This document shows, piece after piece, positions 27,731-36,183 of a stretch of DNA of 64,000 nt. Each line of letters begins with the position of its first letter. The stretch's first letter is position 1. The position numbers were made by a program, and so were the translations under genes. The stretch comes from Oceanospirillaceae bacterium (GTDB lineage Bacteria > Pseudomonadota > Gammaproteobacteria > Pseudomonadales > Balneatricaceae). The stretch is from NCBI GenBank assembly GCA_029938085.1, contig JAPYOS010000006.1, forward strand, positions 175,526 through 239,525. Direction: 5' to 3'. The notes under the pieces are model-generated. The model saw nothing but the letters and a program-made list of their open reading frames with translations. It was not told where the DNA came from and did no database searches.

Positions 27731-28999
27731 TTACCTATTGTAGCTTATTTGGCCGTTATTCCAAGTTAAACGTGTGCGTCCCGTCAGTTGTTGCAAATTG
27801 AGGGCTTGGTTTGTGCCTTGGCTTACCTGGCTGTCGGCATCTAGCCGCCACTGGTGTTGCAGGTCGATCAAGGTGAAGTTGGCGACCTGTCCTACGGCCG
27901 TAGGCGGCACTTGAGTTTGAGCAATGTGAGCCGGTTGGGTACTTAAGGCAGCAACCAGTTGTTGTGGTGTGAGCTGTTTGGACTGCAGTAATCGCGCGAC
28001 CAATGGGATGAACATATCGTAGGTGGCCATGCCTGTGGCAGTGGCGGCAAAGGGTGTACACTTTGCCGCTGATTCGTGGGGTTGGTGGGCTGAACAGATG
28101 GCATCGATGGTGCCATCGGCCACACCTTGGATTAGCGCTTTTCGGTCTGACTCTGCGCGTAACGGCGGTTGCAGGTGGTATTGGCTCGAATAGCCTTGGA
28201 CGGCGGTGTCGGTAAAGCACAAATGAGCAATACTTACATCGGCGGTGATCGCTTGGCCTTGCGCCTTGGCTCGGCGGATCAGTTCTACGCCATTGGCACT
28301 GGTTATTTGGTTAAAGTGACCACTTACTCCAGTGTGCTGCATAAATTCTAAATGGCGACTGATGGACAGGGTCTCGGCAATCACAGGAATGCCGTCTAAA
28401 CCCATGCGGGTAGCGGTGGGGCCTGCGTGCATATGGCCTTGGCCTAAGGCGTGATCTTGAGCCTGCACCATCACCTTAAGGCCAAAGGTGGCTGCATATT
28501 CATAGCAACGCAGCAATACGGTATTGTCGCCAATGTCGTGACCGGCATTACTAAAACCAATACAGCCGGCGCGGGATAGGGCTTCCATATTACTTAACTG
28601 GCTGCCTTTTAAGTCTTTGGTGAGGGCAGCGACAGGCAATAGTTGGCAAAATCCTGCGGCTTGGGCTTTGCTGGTAATCATGCTGATTACCGAGCCCGCA
28701 TCGCTGCATGGTTGTGTGTCTGGGCTGGGGCAAAGCTGGCTAAAACCTGCACTAGCGGCGGCTTGGGTTTCGCTGGCGATGGTGCCTTTTTGAATTTGGT
28801 TCAAATCTCTCAAACAGGTATGTAAGTCAACAAAACTTGGACACAGAAGCATGCCTTGGGCGTCTATGTTGTGCTCAGACGTTAGCCCACTTAGGTCGCC
28901 AATAGCATGAATTAAACCGTCTTCTATATGTAAGTCGGTGATGGTATCTAAGTTAAGGCTAGGGTCAACTAGGCGCGCCCCACGGATAACCATGTTCAT
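27731..28999 (-). CDS. pyrC': Dihydroorotase-like protein PyrC', probably non-catalytic
   Basis: This is a dihydroorotase homologue of 422 residues. The zinc motif HxH, followed by LR, which active enzymes carry in the VDxHxHLR stretch, reads [10 protein letters not shown] here: His60 is kept and the second His is Cys62. In Pseudomonas the pyrB-linked PyrC' likewise lacks zinc ligands, has no dihydroorotase activity and is needed to assemble active aspartate transcarbamoylase. The start overlaps the pyrB stop by four bases (ATGA), as expected of a partner subunit. A true pyrC should exist elsewhere in the genome. Confidence 0.88.
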   Translation of the reverse strand: MNMVIRGARLVDPSLNLDTITDLHIEDGLIHAIGDLSGLTSEHNIDAQGMLLCPSFVDLHTCLRDLNQIQKGTIASETQAAASAGFSQLCPSPDTQPCSDAGSVISMITSKAQAAGFCQLLPVAALTKDLKGSQLSNMEALSRAGCIGFSNAGHDIGDNTVLLRCYEYAATFGLKVMVQAQDHALGQGHMHAGPTATRMGLDGIPVIAETLSISRHLEFMQHTGVSGHFNQITSANGVELIRRAKAQGQAITADVSIAHLCFTDTAVQGYSSQYHLQPPLRAESDRKALIQGVADGTIDAICSAHQPHESAAKCTPFAATATGMATYDMFIPLVARLLQSKQLTPQQLVAALSTQPAHIAQTQVPPTAVGQVANFTLIDLQHQWRLDADSQVSQGTNQALNLQQLTGRTRLTWNNGQISYNR

Positions 29000-30000
29000 A
29001 CCTGTGCCTCTGTATTTGTAGGTTGGGCAACTAGCGCTTGGCGTTGTTGCATTTGGCCACTCATGGCCATGGACATGACGGCCATACGTATCGCTATACC
29101 GTAGCTGACTTGATTAAGAATCATCGATTGAGGCCCGTCGGCAACCGCCGACTCGATCTCAATGCCACGATTAATAGGGCCTGGATGCATCACAATAGCA
29201 TTGGCTTTAGCCACTTTTAAACGCTCCGTTGTGAGGCCGTAAAGGCGAAAGTATTCCCCAGCCGACGGTAAAAATGCCGATGCCATACGCTCCGTTTGTA
29301 AGCGCAGCATAATCACTACGTCAACGCCTTTAATGCCTTCGTCCATATCGGTGTGGGTGGAGACTCCCATGCTGTCGATACTGTTAGGCATGAGCGTGTT
29401 GGGGCCTACTAAACGAATGTCTGAGCAGCCCAAGGTTTTGAGGGCGTGAATTTGATCGCGTGCTACACGGGAGTGCAAAATGTCGCCGACGATGGCCACT
29501 GACAAAGGCTCAAAATTGCCTTTGTGGCGGCGAATGGTGAGCATATCGAGCATGGCTTGAGTCGGGTGGGCGTGGCGGCCGTCGCCGGCGTTAATGATGG
29601 CTACGTCGGGGGTGACTTGCTCGGCAATAAAATGAGCCGCGCCTGAATCGCTGTGGCGTACGATAAACATGTCGCTATGCATTGAACGAAGGTTGCGTAG
29701 GGTATCGAGTAAACTTTCGCCTTTGCTGGTGGCAGAGGTCTTAATGTCGAGGGTCAGCACATCCGCAGACAGGCGTTTTGCAGCCAGTTCAAAGGTGCTG
29801 CGGGTGCGGGTGGAGTTTTCAAAGAACAGGTTGACCACGGTACGGCCGCGTAATAATGGCACCTTTTTAACTTCTTGATTACCCACCACTACAAACGAAT
29901 CGGCTGTGTCTAAGATGCGCTCGAGCATCAGGCGATCAAGCCCTTCTGGCGTTAAAAAGTGCTTCAGTTCGCCGTGGGATGTCAGCTGTAGGTTGCTCAT
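28996..30000 (-). CDS. pyrB: Aspartate carbamoyltransferase catalytic subunit
   Basis: PyrB joins carbamoyl phosphate and aspartate, the committed step of pyrimidine synthesis. The 334-residue chain has the carbamoyl-phosphate motif [19 protein letters not shown], then [28 protein letters not shown], and the C-terminal [12 protein letters not shown]. The extended N terminus fits the Pseudomonas class, where PyrB and PyrC' make a dodecamer. It overlaps pyrR and pyrC' by four bases each, so the three are probably translated as a coupled unit. Confidence 0.96.
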   Translation of the reverse strand: MSNLQLTSHGELKHFLTPEGLDRLMLERILDTADSFVVVGNQEVKKVPLLRGRTVVNLFFENSTRTRSTFELAAKRLSADVLTLDIKTSATSKGESLLDTLRNLRSMHSDMFIVRHSDSGAAHFIAEQVTPDVAIINAGDGRHAHPTQAMLDMLTIRRHKGNFEPLSVAIVGDILHSRVARDQIHALKTLGCSDIRLVGPNTLMPNSIDSMGVSTHTDMDEGIKGVDVVIMLRLQTERMASAFLPSAGEYFRLYGLTTERLKVAKANAIVMHPGPINRGIEIESAVADGPQSMILNQVSYGIAIRMAVMSMAMSGQMQQRQALVAQPTNTEAQV

Positions 30001-30530
30001 GAGGCTCGGTTCTCGATAATAGATAACGTCAAGGGCTTGGGGCCCGAGAGTTGGACGTATTGGCCCGGTGTTAAATCCAGTTTTAAGGCACAGACATCAG
30101 CTTGAATAGGTAATTCGCGTTGGTTAACGCTGCACAAGGTCACTAAGCTGACACTGGCCGGTCGGCCATAATCAAACAGTTCATTGAGCGCGGCTCGAAT
30201 GGTGCGGCCGCTCATAATGACGTCGTCTACTAATATGAGATTGCGGTCATTAATGTCAAACGGCAGAGATGATGGAGTCACTTGAGGGTGTAAGCCGTGG
30301 TGAGAAAAATCGTCGCGGTAGAAGGCAATGTCTAACTGACCTAGAGGCGCCTGTAGGTGATCGGCTATAATTTGTGCTATCCAAACACCACCGGTATGGA
30401 TACCAACCACAAGGGGCTGAAGCAGGTTGTTTTGGCTAATAAGGCGCTCAGTCTGGGTTAATAGCTCACCCATTAAGGCGTCGGTGTCTGCCAATTGTGG
30501 ATTCCCTGTTACTCCCACTAAATCGCCCAT
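29997..30530 (-). CDS. pyrR: Bifunctional-type pyrimidine regulatory protein PyrR
   Basis: PyrR is a phosphoribosyltransferase-fold protein that in Bacillus is an RNA-binding attenuator and uracil phosphoribosyltransferase; in Pseudomonas it affects pyr gene expression. The PRPP loop is [16 protein letters not shown], and [18 protein letters not shown] and IAFYRDDF are family motifs. I chose ATG 30530: AGGAGG lies four bases before it, while the TTG one codon earlier would be almost on top of that site. It is the first gene of pyrR-pyrB-pyrC'. Confidence 0.92.
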   Translation of the reverse strand: MGDLVGVTGNPQLADTDALMGELLTQTERLISQNNLLQPLVVGIHTGGVWIAQIIADHLQAPLGQLDIAFYRDDFSHHGLHPQVTPSSLPFDINDRNLILVDDVIMSGRTIRAALNELFDYGRPASVSLVTLCSVNQRELPIQADVCALKLDLTPGQYVQLSGPKPLTLSIIENRAS

Positions 30531-30572
30531 CAAGCCTCCTAGTTATATCTATGGTTCATGCCTATACTAACG

Positions 30573-31049
30573 TTAGGCCGCTGGCATAGGTGCAAATGGT
30601 ACGCTGGACAAGCGGTGCTGCGCTTCGCTAAACCACGTTTGTAATATTAACGCCGCAGCAATGCCGTCGACGCCGTGCCGCTTCCAATCTGTACCACCGC
30701 CAGCGGATAAGTGTTCTTGTTTGGCGGCGTAGGTGGAAAGTCGTTCATCCACCAAGTAACAAGGTTTGTTAAAGCGGGCGCTCATGCGGTTGGCAAATTT
30801 ACGTGCGCGCAAGGCCATCTCGCTAATAGAGCCGTCCATATTATACGGAATTCCCACTACGAATGCTTGTGCTCGCCATTCGTTAACCAAGGCTTCAATT
30901 TCAACCCAACTGGGGATGCCGTCTTGAGCTTTTAATGGCGCTAAAACCACCGGCTGGGTGGTTGGATTGCTGGCAAAAGCGGCGCCAATACGTTTACTTC
31001 CAAAGTCAAAGCCTAATAAATTAGGTGCTTTTTGGCTGGTGTCAGTCAT
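30573..31049 (-). CDS. ruvX: Holliday junction resolvase-like YqgF/RuvX
   Basis: This RNase H-fold protein of 158 residues belongs to the YqgF/RuvX family, linked to 16S rRNA 5'-end maturation and resolvase-like nuclease activity. The catalytic Asp is in LGFDFGSKRIG, with VGIPYNMDGS and LVDERLSTYAA downstream and a final Asp in GVDGIAAALIL. It starts three bases after algH, in the conserved algH-ruvX-pyrR order. Confidence 0.94.
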   Translation of the reverse strand: MTDTSQKAPNLLGFDFGSKRIGAAFASNPTTQPVVLAPLKAQDGIPSWVEIEALVNEWRAQAFVVGIPYNMDGSISEMALRARKFANRMSARFNKPCYLVDERLSTYAAKQEHLSAGGGTDWKRHGVDGIAAALILQTWFSEAQHRLSSVPFAPMPAA

Positions 31050-31052
31050 GCT

Positions 31053-31652
31053 TTAACCATGGCCTATTTGAGTTGAAATTAGATTCATGTCGATACCCAA
31101 TAAATCTGCCGCCGCCTGAAAACGTTCTTCTGGGGCCATATTAAAGACGATGTCAGCGTCAAAAGGGCAGCAAAGCCAGGCATTCTCGGCCAGCTCTTTT
31201 TCCAGCTGGCCGGGCCCCCAGCCAGCATAGCCTAAAGCAATGAGGCTATGTTCTGGGCCTGCAGCATGGGCAATGTCGTCGATCACATCAGACGAGGTGG
31301 TGAGGCATAAATCCTCTGATACGCGAATGCTCGACTTCCATTGTTTATTGTTCAAGGGCGTGTGTAGTACAAAACCATGTTCTGGCTGGACTGGCCCGCC
31401 GGTAAAAATAGGTTGTTGCACGGCCACGGCGTGGGTGCCGGCAATGTTCAATTGCGGCAGAATGTCGGCAAAGTCGATATCGTTAGCTCGATTAATAACC
31501 AGCCCCATAGCGCCTTTTTCGCTGTGCTCACAAATATACACCAGGCTACGGGTGAAGTTCTCATCCTCCATTTGGGGCATGGAAATGAGCATAAAGTGGT
31601 GCAGGCTGTTGTCATCATTAGGCTTATTGTCCGAGCCTGTAGTATCTGTCAT
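31053..31652 (-). CDS. algH: YqgE/AlgH family protein
   Basis: AlgH (YqgE, DUF179) is a conserved soluble protein whose biochemical role is unclear; in Pseudomonas it was first linked to alginate regulation. The 199-residue protein shows the signature FMLISMPQMEDENFTRSLVY near the N terminus, GAMGLVINR, FTGGPVQPEHGFVLH and ALGYAGWGPGQLEKEL. It overlaps gshB by one base (TAATG) and sits between gshB and ruvX, its usual neighbours. Confidence 0.94.
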   Translation of the reverse strand: MTDTTGSDNKPNDDNSLHHFMLISMPQMEDENFTRSLVYICEHSEKGAMGLVINRANDIDFADILPQLNIAGTHAVAVQQPIFTGGPVQPEHGFVLHTPLNNKQWKSSIRVSEDLCLTTSSDVIDDIAHAAGPEHSLIALGYAGWGPGQLEKELAENAWLCCPFDADIVFNMAPEERFQAAADLLGIDMNLISTQIGHG

Positions 31653-32611
31653 TAAGCACTCCTTGCGGCAAGCAATTGGCTAATGTGTTGTATTAGATCA
31701 ACGGCAATGTGTGAGCCTGTTTGGTCGTCAATTTCGCGAATACAGGTAGGGCTGGTGACGTTGATTTCTGTAAGACTGTCACCGATGACATCTAGGCCTG
31801 CAAAGTGAATTTCTTTGGCTCTCAGACTGGGGCCAATTTGTTCACAAATCCAGCGGTCACGATCTGTGAGTGGCCGAGCAACACCGGATCCACCTGCTGC
31901 CAAATTGCCGCGTGTTTCGCCAGAAGAAGGAATGCGAGCCAATACATGGTCTACGGGGTAGCCATTAATCATTAAGATACGTTTGTCGCCATCTTTAATT
32001 TCTGGCAAGTAACGTTGTGCCATAATTTGGGTTTGACCGAATTCGGTGAGGGTCTCAATGATCACATTGAGGTTAGGTTCGTCCTTGCGGGCGCGGAAAA
32101 TCGAGGCGCCGCCCATGCCGTCTAAGGGTTTAAAAATGACATCACCGTGGTGGGCATGAAAGGCTTTAAGTACATTGGCATCACTGGCAACCAACACTTC
32201 TGGGCAACACTGAGGAAACTGAGTGGCAAATAATTTTTCGTTGCAGTCACGTAGGCTTTGAGGTTTGTTAATAATTAACGCGCCGGCGTCTTCGGCTTGG
32301 CTGAGCAAATAGGTGGTGTGTAAAAATTGCGTGTCAAATGGTGGGTCTTTGCGCATCAAAATAACGTCTAAGTCACCCAAAGGCGCCGCACTTTGTTGGC
32401 CTAATTCATAGAAGTTTTGGGGATCACGCATGACCGACAGTGGTGTCATTAAACCCATGGCAACGCCTTGTTCTGAAAACAGGTGTTGCGGCTCCATATA
32501 AAACAATTGCCAACCTAAGTCTTGGGCGGCCCATAACATGGCCAGCGAGCTGTCTTTTTTGTAATTGATGTTATGGATGGGGTCCATAACGATGCCGAGC
32601 TTTATGGTCAT
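31652..32611 (-). CDS. gshB: Glutathione synthetase
   Basis: GshB is the ATP-grasp ligase that adds glycine to gamma-glutamylcysteine. The 319-residue protein matches the Escherichia coli enzyme (316). GIVMDPIHNINYKKDSSLAM is the typical start; MRKDPPFDTQF, FKPLDGMGGASIFR, and ARIPSSGETRGNLAAGG with INVTSPTCIREID are family motifs for ATP, metal and substrate binding. It follows rsmE by 37 bases and overlaps algH by one base. Confidence 0.96.
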   Translation of the reverse strand: MTIKLGIVMDPIHNINYKKDSSLAMLWAAQDLGWQLFYMEPQHLFSEQGVAMGLMTPLSVMRDPQNFYELGQQSAAPLGDLDVILMRKDPPFDTQFLHTTYLLSQAEDAGALIINKPQSLRDCNEKLFATQFPQCCPEVLVASDANVLKAFHAHHGDVIFKPLDGMGGASIFRARKDEPNLNVIIETLTEFGQTQIMAQRYLPEIKDGDKRILMINGYPVDHVLARIPSSGETRGNLAAGGSGVARPLTDRDRWICEQIGPSLRAKEIHFAGLDVIGDSLTEINVTSPTCIREIDDQTGSHIAVDLIQHISQLLAARSA

Positions 32612-32648
32612 GGGTGTCTTGTCTCTAAAAATGAACTAATAATAGCCG

Positions 32649-33374
32649 TTAAAAATCACCCCAAATGTGTTGCAGCAAGGTAAGCGCTGCAAGGGGTGCT
32701 GTTTCGGTACGTAAAATACGTGGTCCTAAACGTAAGCCAGTATAGCCTTGCGCCTGAGCTTGCTCAACTTCTAACTGTGTTAATCCACCTTCGGGTCCAA
32801 TCAATAAGGCACACGATGCCGGTGGGTTTTGAGTTTGTAACGGTTGGGTTTGGTGGGGGTGTAGTACCAACTTGGACTCGGCTTGGGTGTTTAGAATCCA
32901 TTGTTCTAGCGTTTGTGGCGCATGGATTATAGGCACATCAATGCGGCCGCTTTGTTCGCAAGCGCTAATGGCAATGTGTTGCCAATGGCTTAGGCGCTTG
33001 GCTTGTCTTTGTGGGTCGAGCTTCACTTCGCATCGGCTGCTGAAAAGGGGGGTGATCTGGTTCACCCCAAGTTCCGTTGCTTTTTGAATAGCGTAGTCCA
33101 TGCGCTCGCCGCGAGACATCACTTGGCCCAGGTGTGTGTGCAAGGGCGACGGCACCGGGCCAGCATGCGGTGCGTCCACAAACACCTCGACAACTTTCTT
33201 ACTAACGCTGCAGATGTGAGCGCTTACTTGCTCGCCAGAGCCATTAAACAGAATGATTTCCTGTTTTTCGTGCATACGTAATACCTTGCCTACATAATGG
33301 CTAGCTGCAGTTTCTAAGGCAATGGTTTGCCCTACAGGTAGCGCTTGCGGTGTATGTAGCCGAGGCACTCTCAT
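32649..33374 (-). CDS. rsmE: 16S rRNA (uracil-1498-N3)-methyltransferase
   Basis: RsmE methylates U1498 of 16S rRNA using SAM. The protein has 241 residues and the SPOUT-fold knot motif ALLIGPEGGLTQLEVE, then LRLGPRILRTETAPLAAL near the C terminus. QKATELGVNQITPLFSSRCEV is also characteristic. It starts three bases after the metK stop. The pairing of a SAM-dependent enzyme with SAM synthetase is conserved in this group. Confidence 0.95.
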   Translation of the reverse strand: MRVPRLHTPQALPVGQTIALETAASHYVGKVLRMHEKQEIILFNGSGEQVSAHICSVSKKVVEVFVDAPHAGPVPSPLHTHLGQVMSRGERMDYAIQKATELGVNQITPLFSSRCEVKLDPQRQAKRLSHWQHIAISACEQSGRIDVPIIHAPQTLEQWILNTQAESKLVLHPHQTQPLQTQNPPASCALLIGPEGGLTQLEVEQAQAQGYTGLRLGPRILRTETAPLAALTLLQHIWGDF

Positions 33375-33377
33375 GGC

Positions 33378-34547
33378 TTACAGCCCAGCGGCCTGACGTA
33401 GTGTTGCCGCTTTGTCTGTGTATTCCCAGGTAAAGTTAGGGTTGTCACGACCAAAGTGGCCATAGGCTGCAGTGTCGCGATAGATTGGACGTTTTAGGTC
33501 GAGCATAGCCACTAAGCCGCCAGCCTTAAGGTCAAAATGTTCGCGCACAAGTTGCTCGATGGCACGGTCGCTGATCTTGCCACTGCCAAAAGTATCAAGG
33601 CTAATAGACGTTGGCTCTGCTACGCCAATGGCATAGGAAATTTGAATTTCACAACGTTCAGCTAAGCCTGCGGCAACAATGTTTTTGGCCACATAGCGTC
33701 CAGCGTAAGCCGCACTACGGTCTACCTTGGAAGGGTCTTTGCCAGAAAATGCACCGCCACCGTGGCGAGCCATGCCGCCATAAGTATCAACAATAATCTT
33801 GCGACCCGTAAGGCCACAATCGCCTACTGGGCCACCAATCACAAAATTACCCGTTGGGTTGATGTGATATTGGGTGTCTTCGGTGAGCCAATGAGCAGGA
33901 ATAACTGGGCGGATTATGTGTTCCATAACGGCTGCGCGTAAGCTTTCCAAGTCGATGTCATTGCTGTGTTGCGTTGACAAAACTACGGCGTCAATGGACA
34001 GTGGCTTGCCATCAATGCCGTAACGGAAGGTCAGCTGGCTTTTAGCGTCGGGGCGCAACCATGGCAAGGTGCCGTCTTTACGTACCTTGGCTTGTTGTTG
34101 CATGAGCCTGTGGGCGTAGTGAATAGGTGCAGGCATGAGGCTTTCGGTCTCATTGCTGGCGTAGCCAAACATCAGGCCTTGGTCGCCAGCACCTTGTTCT
34201 TTGTCGCTGTCGGCGCTTTCATCCACGCCCATGGCGATGTCGGAAGATTGTTTGCCAATGGCGTTAAGAATGGCGCAAGAGGCACCATCAAAGCCCATGT
34301 CGGAAGAAGTGTAGCCAATATCCTTAATCACTTCGCGTACCAGCTCTTCAATATCAACCCAAGATTTAGTGCGTACTTCACCCGCCACTAAAACCAAACC
34401 GGTTTTAATCAGAGTTTCTACTGCAACACGGGATTCGGGGTCTTTTTCCAGCATGGCATCAAGGATAGCATCGGAAATTTGATCGGCGATTTTATCAGGA
34501 TGTCCTTCGGACACTGATTCGGAGGTAAATAGAGTGTATTGGTTCAT
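33378..34547 (-). CDS. metK: S-adenosylmethionine synthetase
   Basis: MetK makes SAM from methionine and ATP. The 389-residue protein opens with [20 protein letters not shown] and holds [12 protein letters not shown], the P-loop-like region [19 protein letters not shown] and [11 protein letters not shown], all diagnostic. I chose the second ATG (34547) because GAGG lies seven bases before it; the ATG two codons upstream leaves no room. It is the first gene of the run metK-rsmE-gshB-algH-ruvX. About 130 bases of leader with two hairpins lie between a likely -10 box and the start. Confidence 0.96.
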   Translation of the reverse strand: MNQYTLFTSESVSEGHPDKIADQISDAILDAMLEKDPESRVAVETLIKTGLVLVAGEVRTKSWVDIEELVREVIKDIGYTSSDMGFDGASCAILNAIGKQSSDIAMGVDESADSDKEQGAGDQGLMFGYASNETESLMPAPIHYAHRLMQQQAKVRKDGTLPWLRPDAKSQLTFRYGIDGKPLSIDAVVLSTQHSNDIDLESLRAAVMEHIIRPVIPAHWLTEDTQYHINPTGNFVIGGPVGDCGLTGRKIIVDTYGGMARHGGGAFSGKDPSKVDRSAAYAGRYVAKNIVAAGLAERCEIQISYAIGVAEPTSISLDTFGSGKISDRAIEQLVREHFDLKAGGLVAMLDLKRPIYRDTAAYGHFGRDNPNFTWEYTDKAATLRQAAGL

Positions 34548-34690
34548 AACCATGCCTCGTAATTGAATACTAATCGACGCTTTACGGACATCGTTAGCAG
34601 TGACTTAATTACCAGCCAAGAACATTGTTCTGGCGAGTGCCTTTTTGCTGGCGTAGGAGTAATGGCCAGCAAGGGCTCTATTATATACGA
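34548..34690 (-). promoter_or_regulatory. Structured leader and putative -10 upstream of metK
   Basis: On the minus strand a perfect TATAAT lies at 34685-34680. Two hairpins follow within the leader: TTGCTGGC/GCCAGCAA (34672-34665 with 34652-34645) and GCCAGAAC/GTTCTTGGC (about 34634-34615, one bulged A, three-base loop). No known SAM riboswitch consensus was recognised. A clear -35 box is lacking. Confidence 0.4.
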
Positions 34691-34699
34691 ATGTGCTAT

Positions 34700-35159
34700 T
34701 TAAGGGCTATATTAATCTGACTCAAGGATCATAGAGATTTCAGCGAAGAGGTTTTTTGTAGGCACCGCGTTTCAGCCAGAAAGATCGGCTTTTGCGGGAA
34801 AGTCTCATCCACTCATTCATGGTTTTGTACAGGCTATGCAAGCGGCATCGAGTTAATGCATGTGAACTAGATAGGCGTATTGACCTTCGTTGGCTGTGTG
34901 AGCATGGTATTGCTCAATATGCGCGGAAGATCAATAACCTAACGTACGGCCGTGAGGACGGTGTTTATTTTGGTGCTCTACTTGCAGGAATGCTGAAAGA
35001 GCTGGCTTCTTGGAGCGCTTGGGCGCGATTAATTCCAATATCCTTTAGCATCTCTTCAGACAAGCTTGCCAGTTGTTGGCGTTCGTTCGCAATGGTACGT
35101 TTAAGTGCTTGTTGTTGGCGGGTTTGGAGTGGGTTGATCAGGTGACAACGGAGGATGTA
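34700..35159. other. Poorly coding 460-base stretch, no intact gene recognised
   Basis: Both strands between the metK promoter region and 35160 contain only short frames with no convincing start, ribosome site or known family over their full length. The one recognisable piece is a DUF1127-like segment on the minus strand at 34965-35176. A plus-strand frame from TTG 34792 to 35145 runs antisense to it and looks like a shadow. The stretch may be decayed DNA. Confidence 0.5.
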
Positions 35160-35176
35160 ATGGCTGCTGAAGCCAT
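34965..35176 (-). pseudogene. DUF1127 (YjiS-like) small protein, probable frameshifted remnant
   Basis: On the minus strand the text ERQQLASLSEEMLKDIG followed by INRAQALQEASSF matches the DUF1127 family, whose members are 45-70 residue proteins with a RxxLaxLsdxmLkDIGlxRxxAxxEA core. The frame ends at TAA 34967-34965. It has no ATG, GTG or TTG before the upstream TAG near 35216. An ATG at 35176 in another frame gives MASAAITSS and stops after 12 codons, so one frameshift would restore a protein of normal layout. The usual PFW ending is missing. Family members are linked to phosphate, stress or RNA-binding roles. Confidence 0.45.
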
Positions 35177-35363
35177 GACCGCCGCCGATCTTTGTGTTTG
35201 TGTTGAACTAGGCTGCGCACTCATTACCGGCCGCGCACCGATCGATCATGGTGGTTTGTTGCCGGAGTTGCCAGACTATGGTTTAGTGGTCTACTGTGCT
35301 GATAATTCACCCGCGGCCATGGTTGCTGAGTTGGTGGGTTGTTTGCGGCGGGATTACGCTTAA
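35160..35363 (+). CDS. Small hypothetical protein
   Basis: This is a 67-residue frame that begins MAAEAMTAADLC behind a strong GGAGG five bases upstream of the ATG. An in-frame extension to 35073 exists but has no comparable ribosome site. The protein is neutral, slightly hydrophobic and rich in Ala and Leu, with three Cys in DLCVCVELGC, and ends CLRRDYA. I do not recognise a family; it could be the C-terminal fragment of a larger lost gene. Its start overlaps the antisense DUF1127-like remnant by 17 bases, and a methyltransferase gene follows after 47 bases. Confidence 0.35.
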   Translation: MAAEAMTAADLCVCVELGCALITGRAPIDHGGLLPELPDYGLVVYCADNSPAAMVAELVGCLRRDYA

Positions 35364-35410
35364 CCATAGGGTTGGCTCTTGATAGGTATGCAAAGGGGGA
35401 GTGAAAGGCA

Positions 35411-36004
35411 ATGACAGATCAAAAAACCATCCAAGCCTACAATGGCCAAGTGGATAACTATTTGAAGATGGTGGGTGAGCTGGAGGTGGATCCGATACTG
35501 TTGCGCTTTATCGATCGGCTGAAGGCTAACGACTATGTGCTTGATTTAGGGTGTGGGCCAGCTATTGCGTCTGCGGTGATGCGTGACAAAGGCCTGCGTG
35601 TAGACCCTGTGGATGCGGCCGCAGGTATGGTGCAGTTGGCTAATGACAAATTTAATATAGCCGCTCGGCAAGCCCAGTTTAGCGACATTGATACCACCAA
35701 CATGTATCAGGGGGTGTGGGCCAATTTCAGTTTGTTGCACGCTCAGACAGAAGACTTAGCGGCGATATTATTGGCCTTGCATACAGCGCTAGTGACTAAC
35801 GGTGTGCTGCACTTAGGTATGAAGCTGGGGCAGGGTGCAAAGCGCGATAAATATGACCGCTATTATGCGTATTACTCTCAGTCTGAATTAGAGTCTTATG
35901 TTACGGGCGCAGGCTTTAGTGTTCTTCAGGTAGAGTTAGGCGAATCGTTAGGTATGGCAGGCGATATAGAGCCCTGGATTGTATTAAGTTGCATAGCTCA
36001 ATAA
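35411..36004 (+). CDS. Class I SAM-dependent methyltransferase
   Basis: This 197-residue protein has the SAM-binding motif I VLDLGCGPAIASAVM near residue 44, followed by the acidic motif II region VDPVDAAAGMVQLA and the motif IV-like GVWANFSLLHA. The C-terminal WIVLSC resembles a final beta strand of the fold. It looks like the UbiE/Methyltransf_11 group acting on a small molecule; the substrate is unknown. It stands alone on the plus strand, with AAAGG near the ATG, 179 bases before tkt. Confidence 0.8.
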   Translation: MTDQKTIQAYNGQVDNYLKMVGELEVDPILLRFIDRLKANDYVLDLGCGPAIASAVMRDKGLRVDPVDAAAGMVQLANDKFNIAARQAQFSDIDTTNMYQGVWANFSLLHAQTEDLAAILLALHTALVTNGVLHLGMKLGQGAKRDKYDRYYAYYSQSELESYVTGAGFSVLQVELGESLGMAGDIEPWIVLSCIAQ

Positions 36005-36123
36005 AGGCCTGATGATGGATTGCTGGAGGCGTTGAGGAAGCATGGTCTCGAGATTGCTAATAAATGTTGAATAATGCCGTAAGAATGGTGTTTGTTGATT
36101 GTGTCTGAGGCCCGAGTAAGGGA

Positions 36124-36161
36124 AAATACACCCCTAAAATTTGTTCCCGAATAGTGTATTT
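36124..36161. repeat. Inverted repeat upstream of tkt, possible operator
   Basis: AAATACAC at 36124-36131 is the exact reverse complement of GTGTATTT at 36154-36161, with 22 bases between, ending 22 bases before the tkt ATG. It could be an operator or an mRNA leader hairpin. The ribosome site AAAGGAAG follows at 36169-36176. No regulator is known for it. Confidence 0.35.
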
Positions 36162-36183
36162 AACCTTTTAAAGGAAGTTTTCC

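Noticed and set aside
34792..35145. Plus-strand frame of 117 codons
   Set aside because: It starts at TTG without a ribosome site, has no recognisable motif, and its second half is antisense to a clear DUF1127-like core; treated as a shadow.
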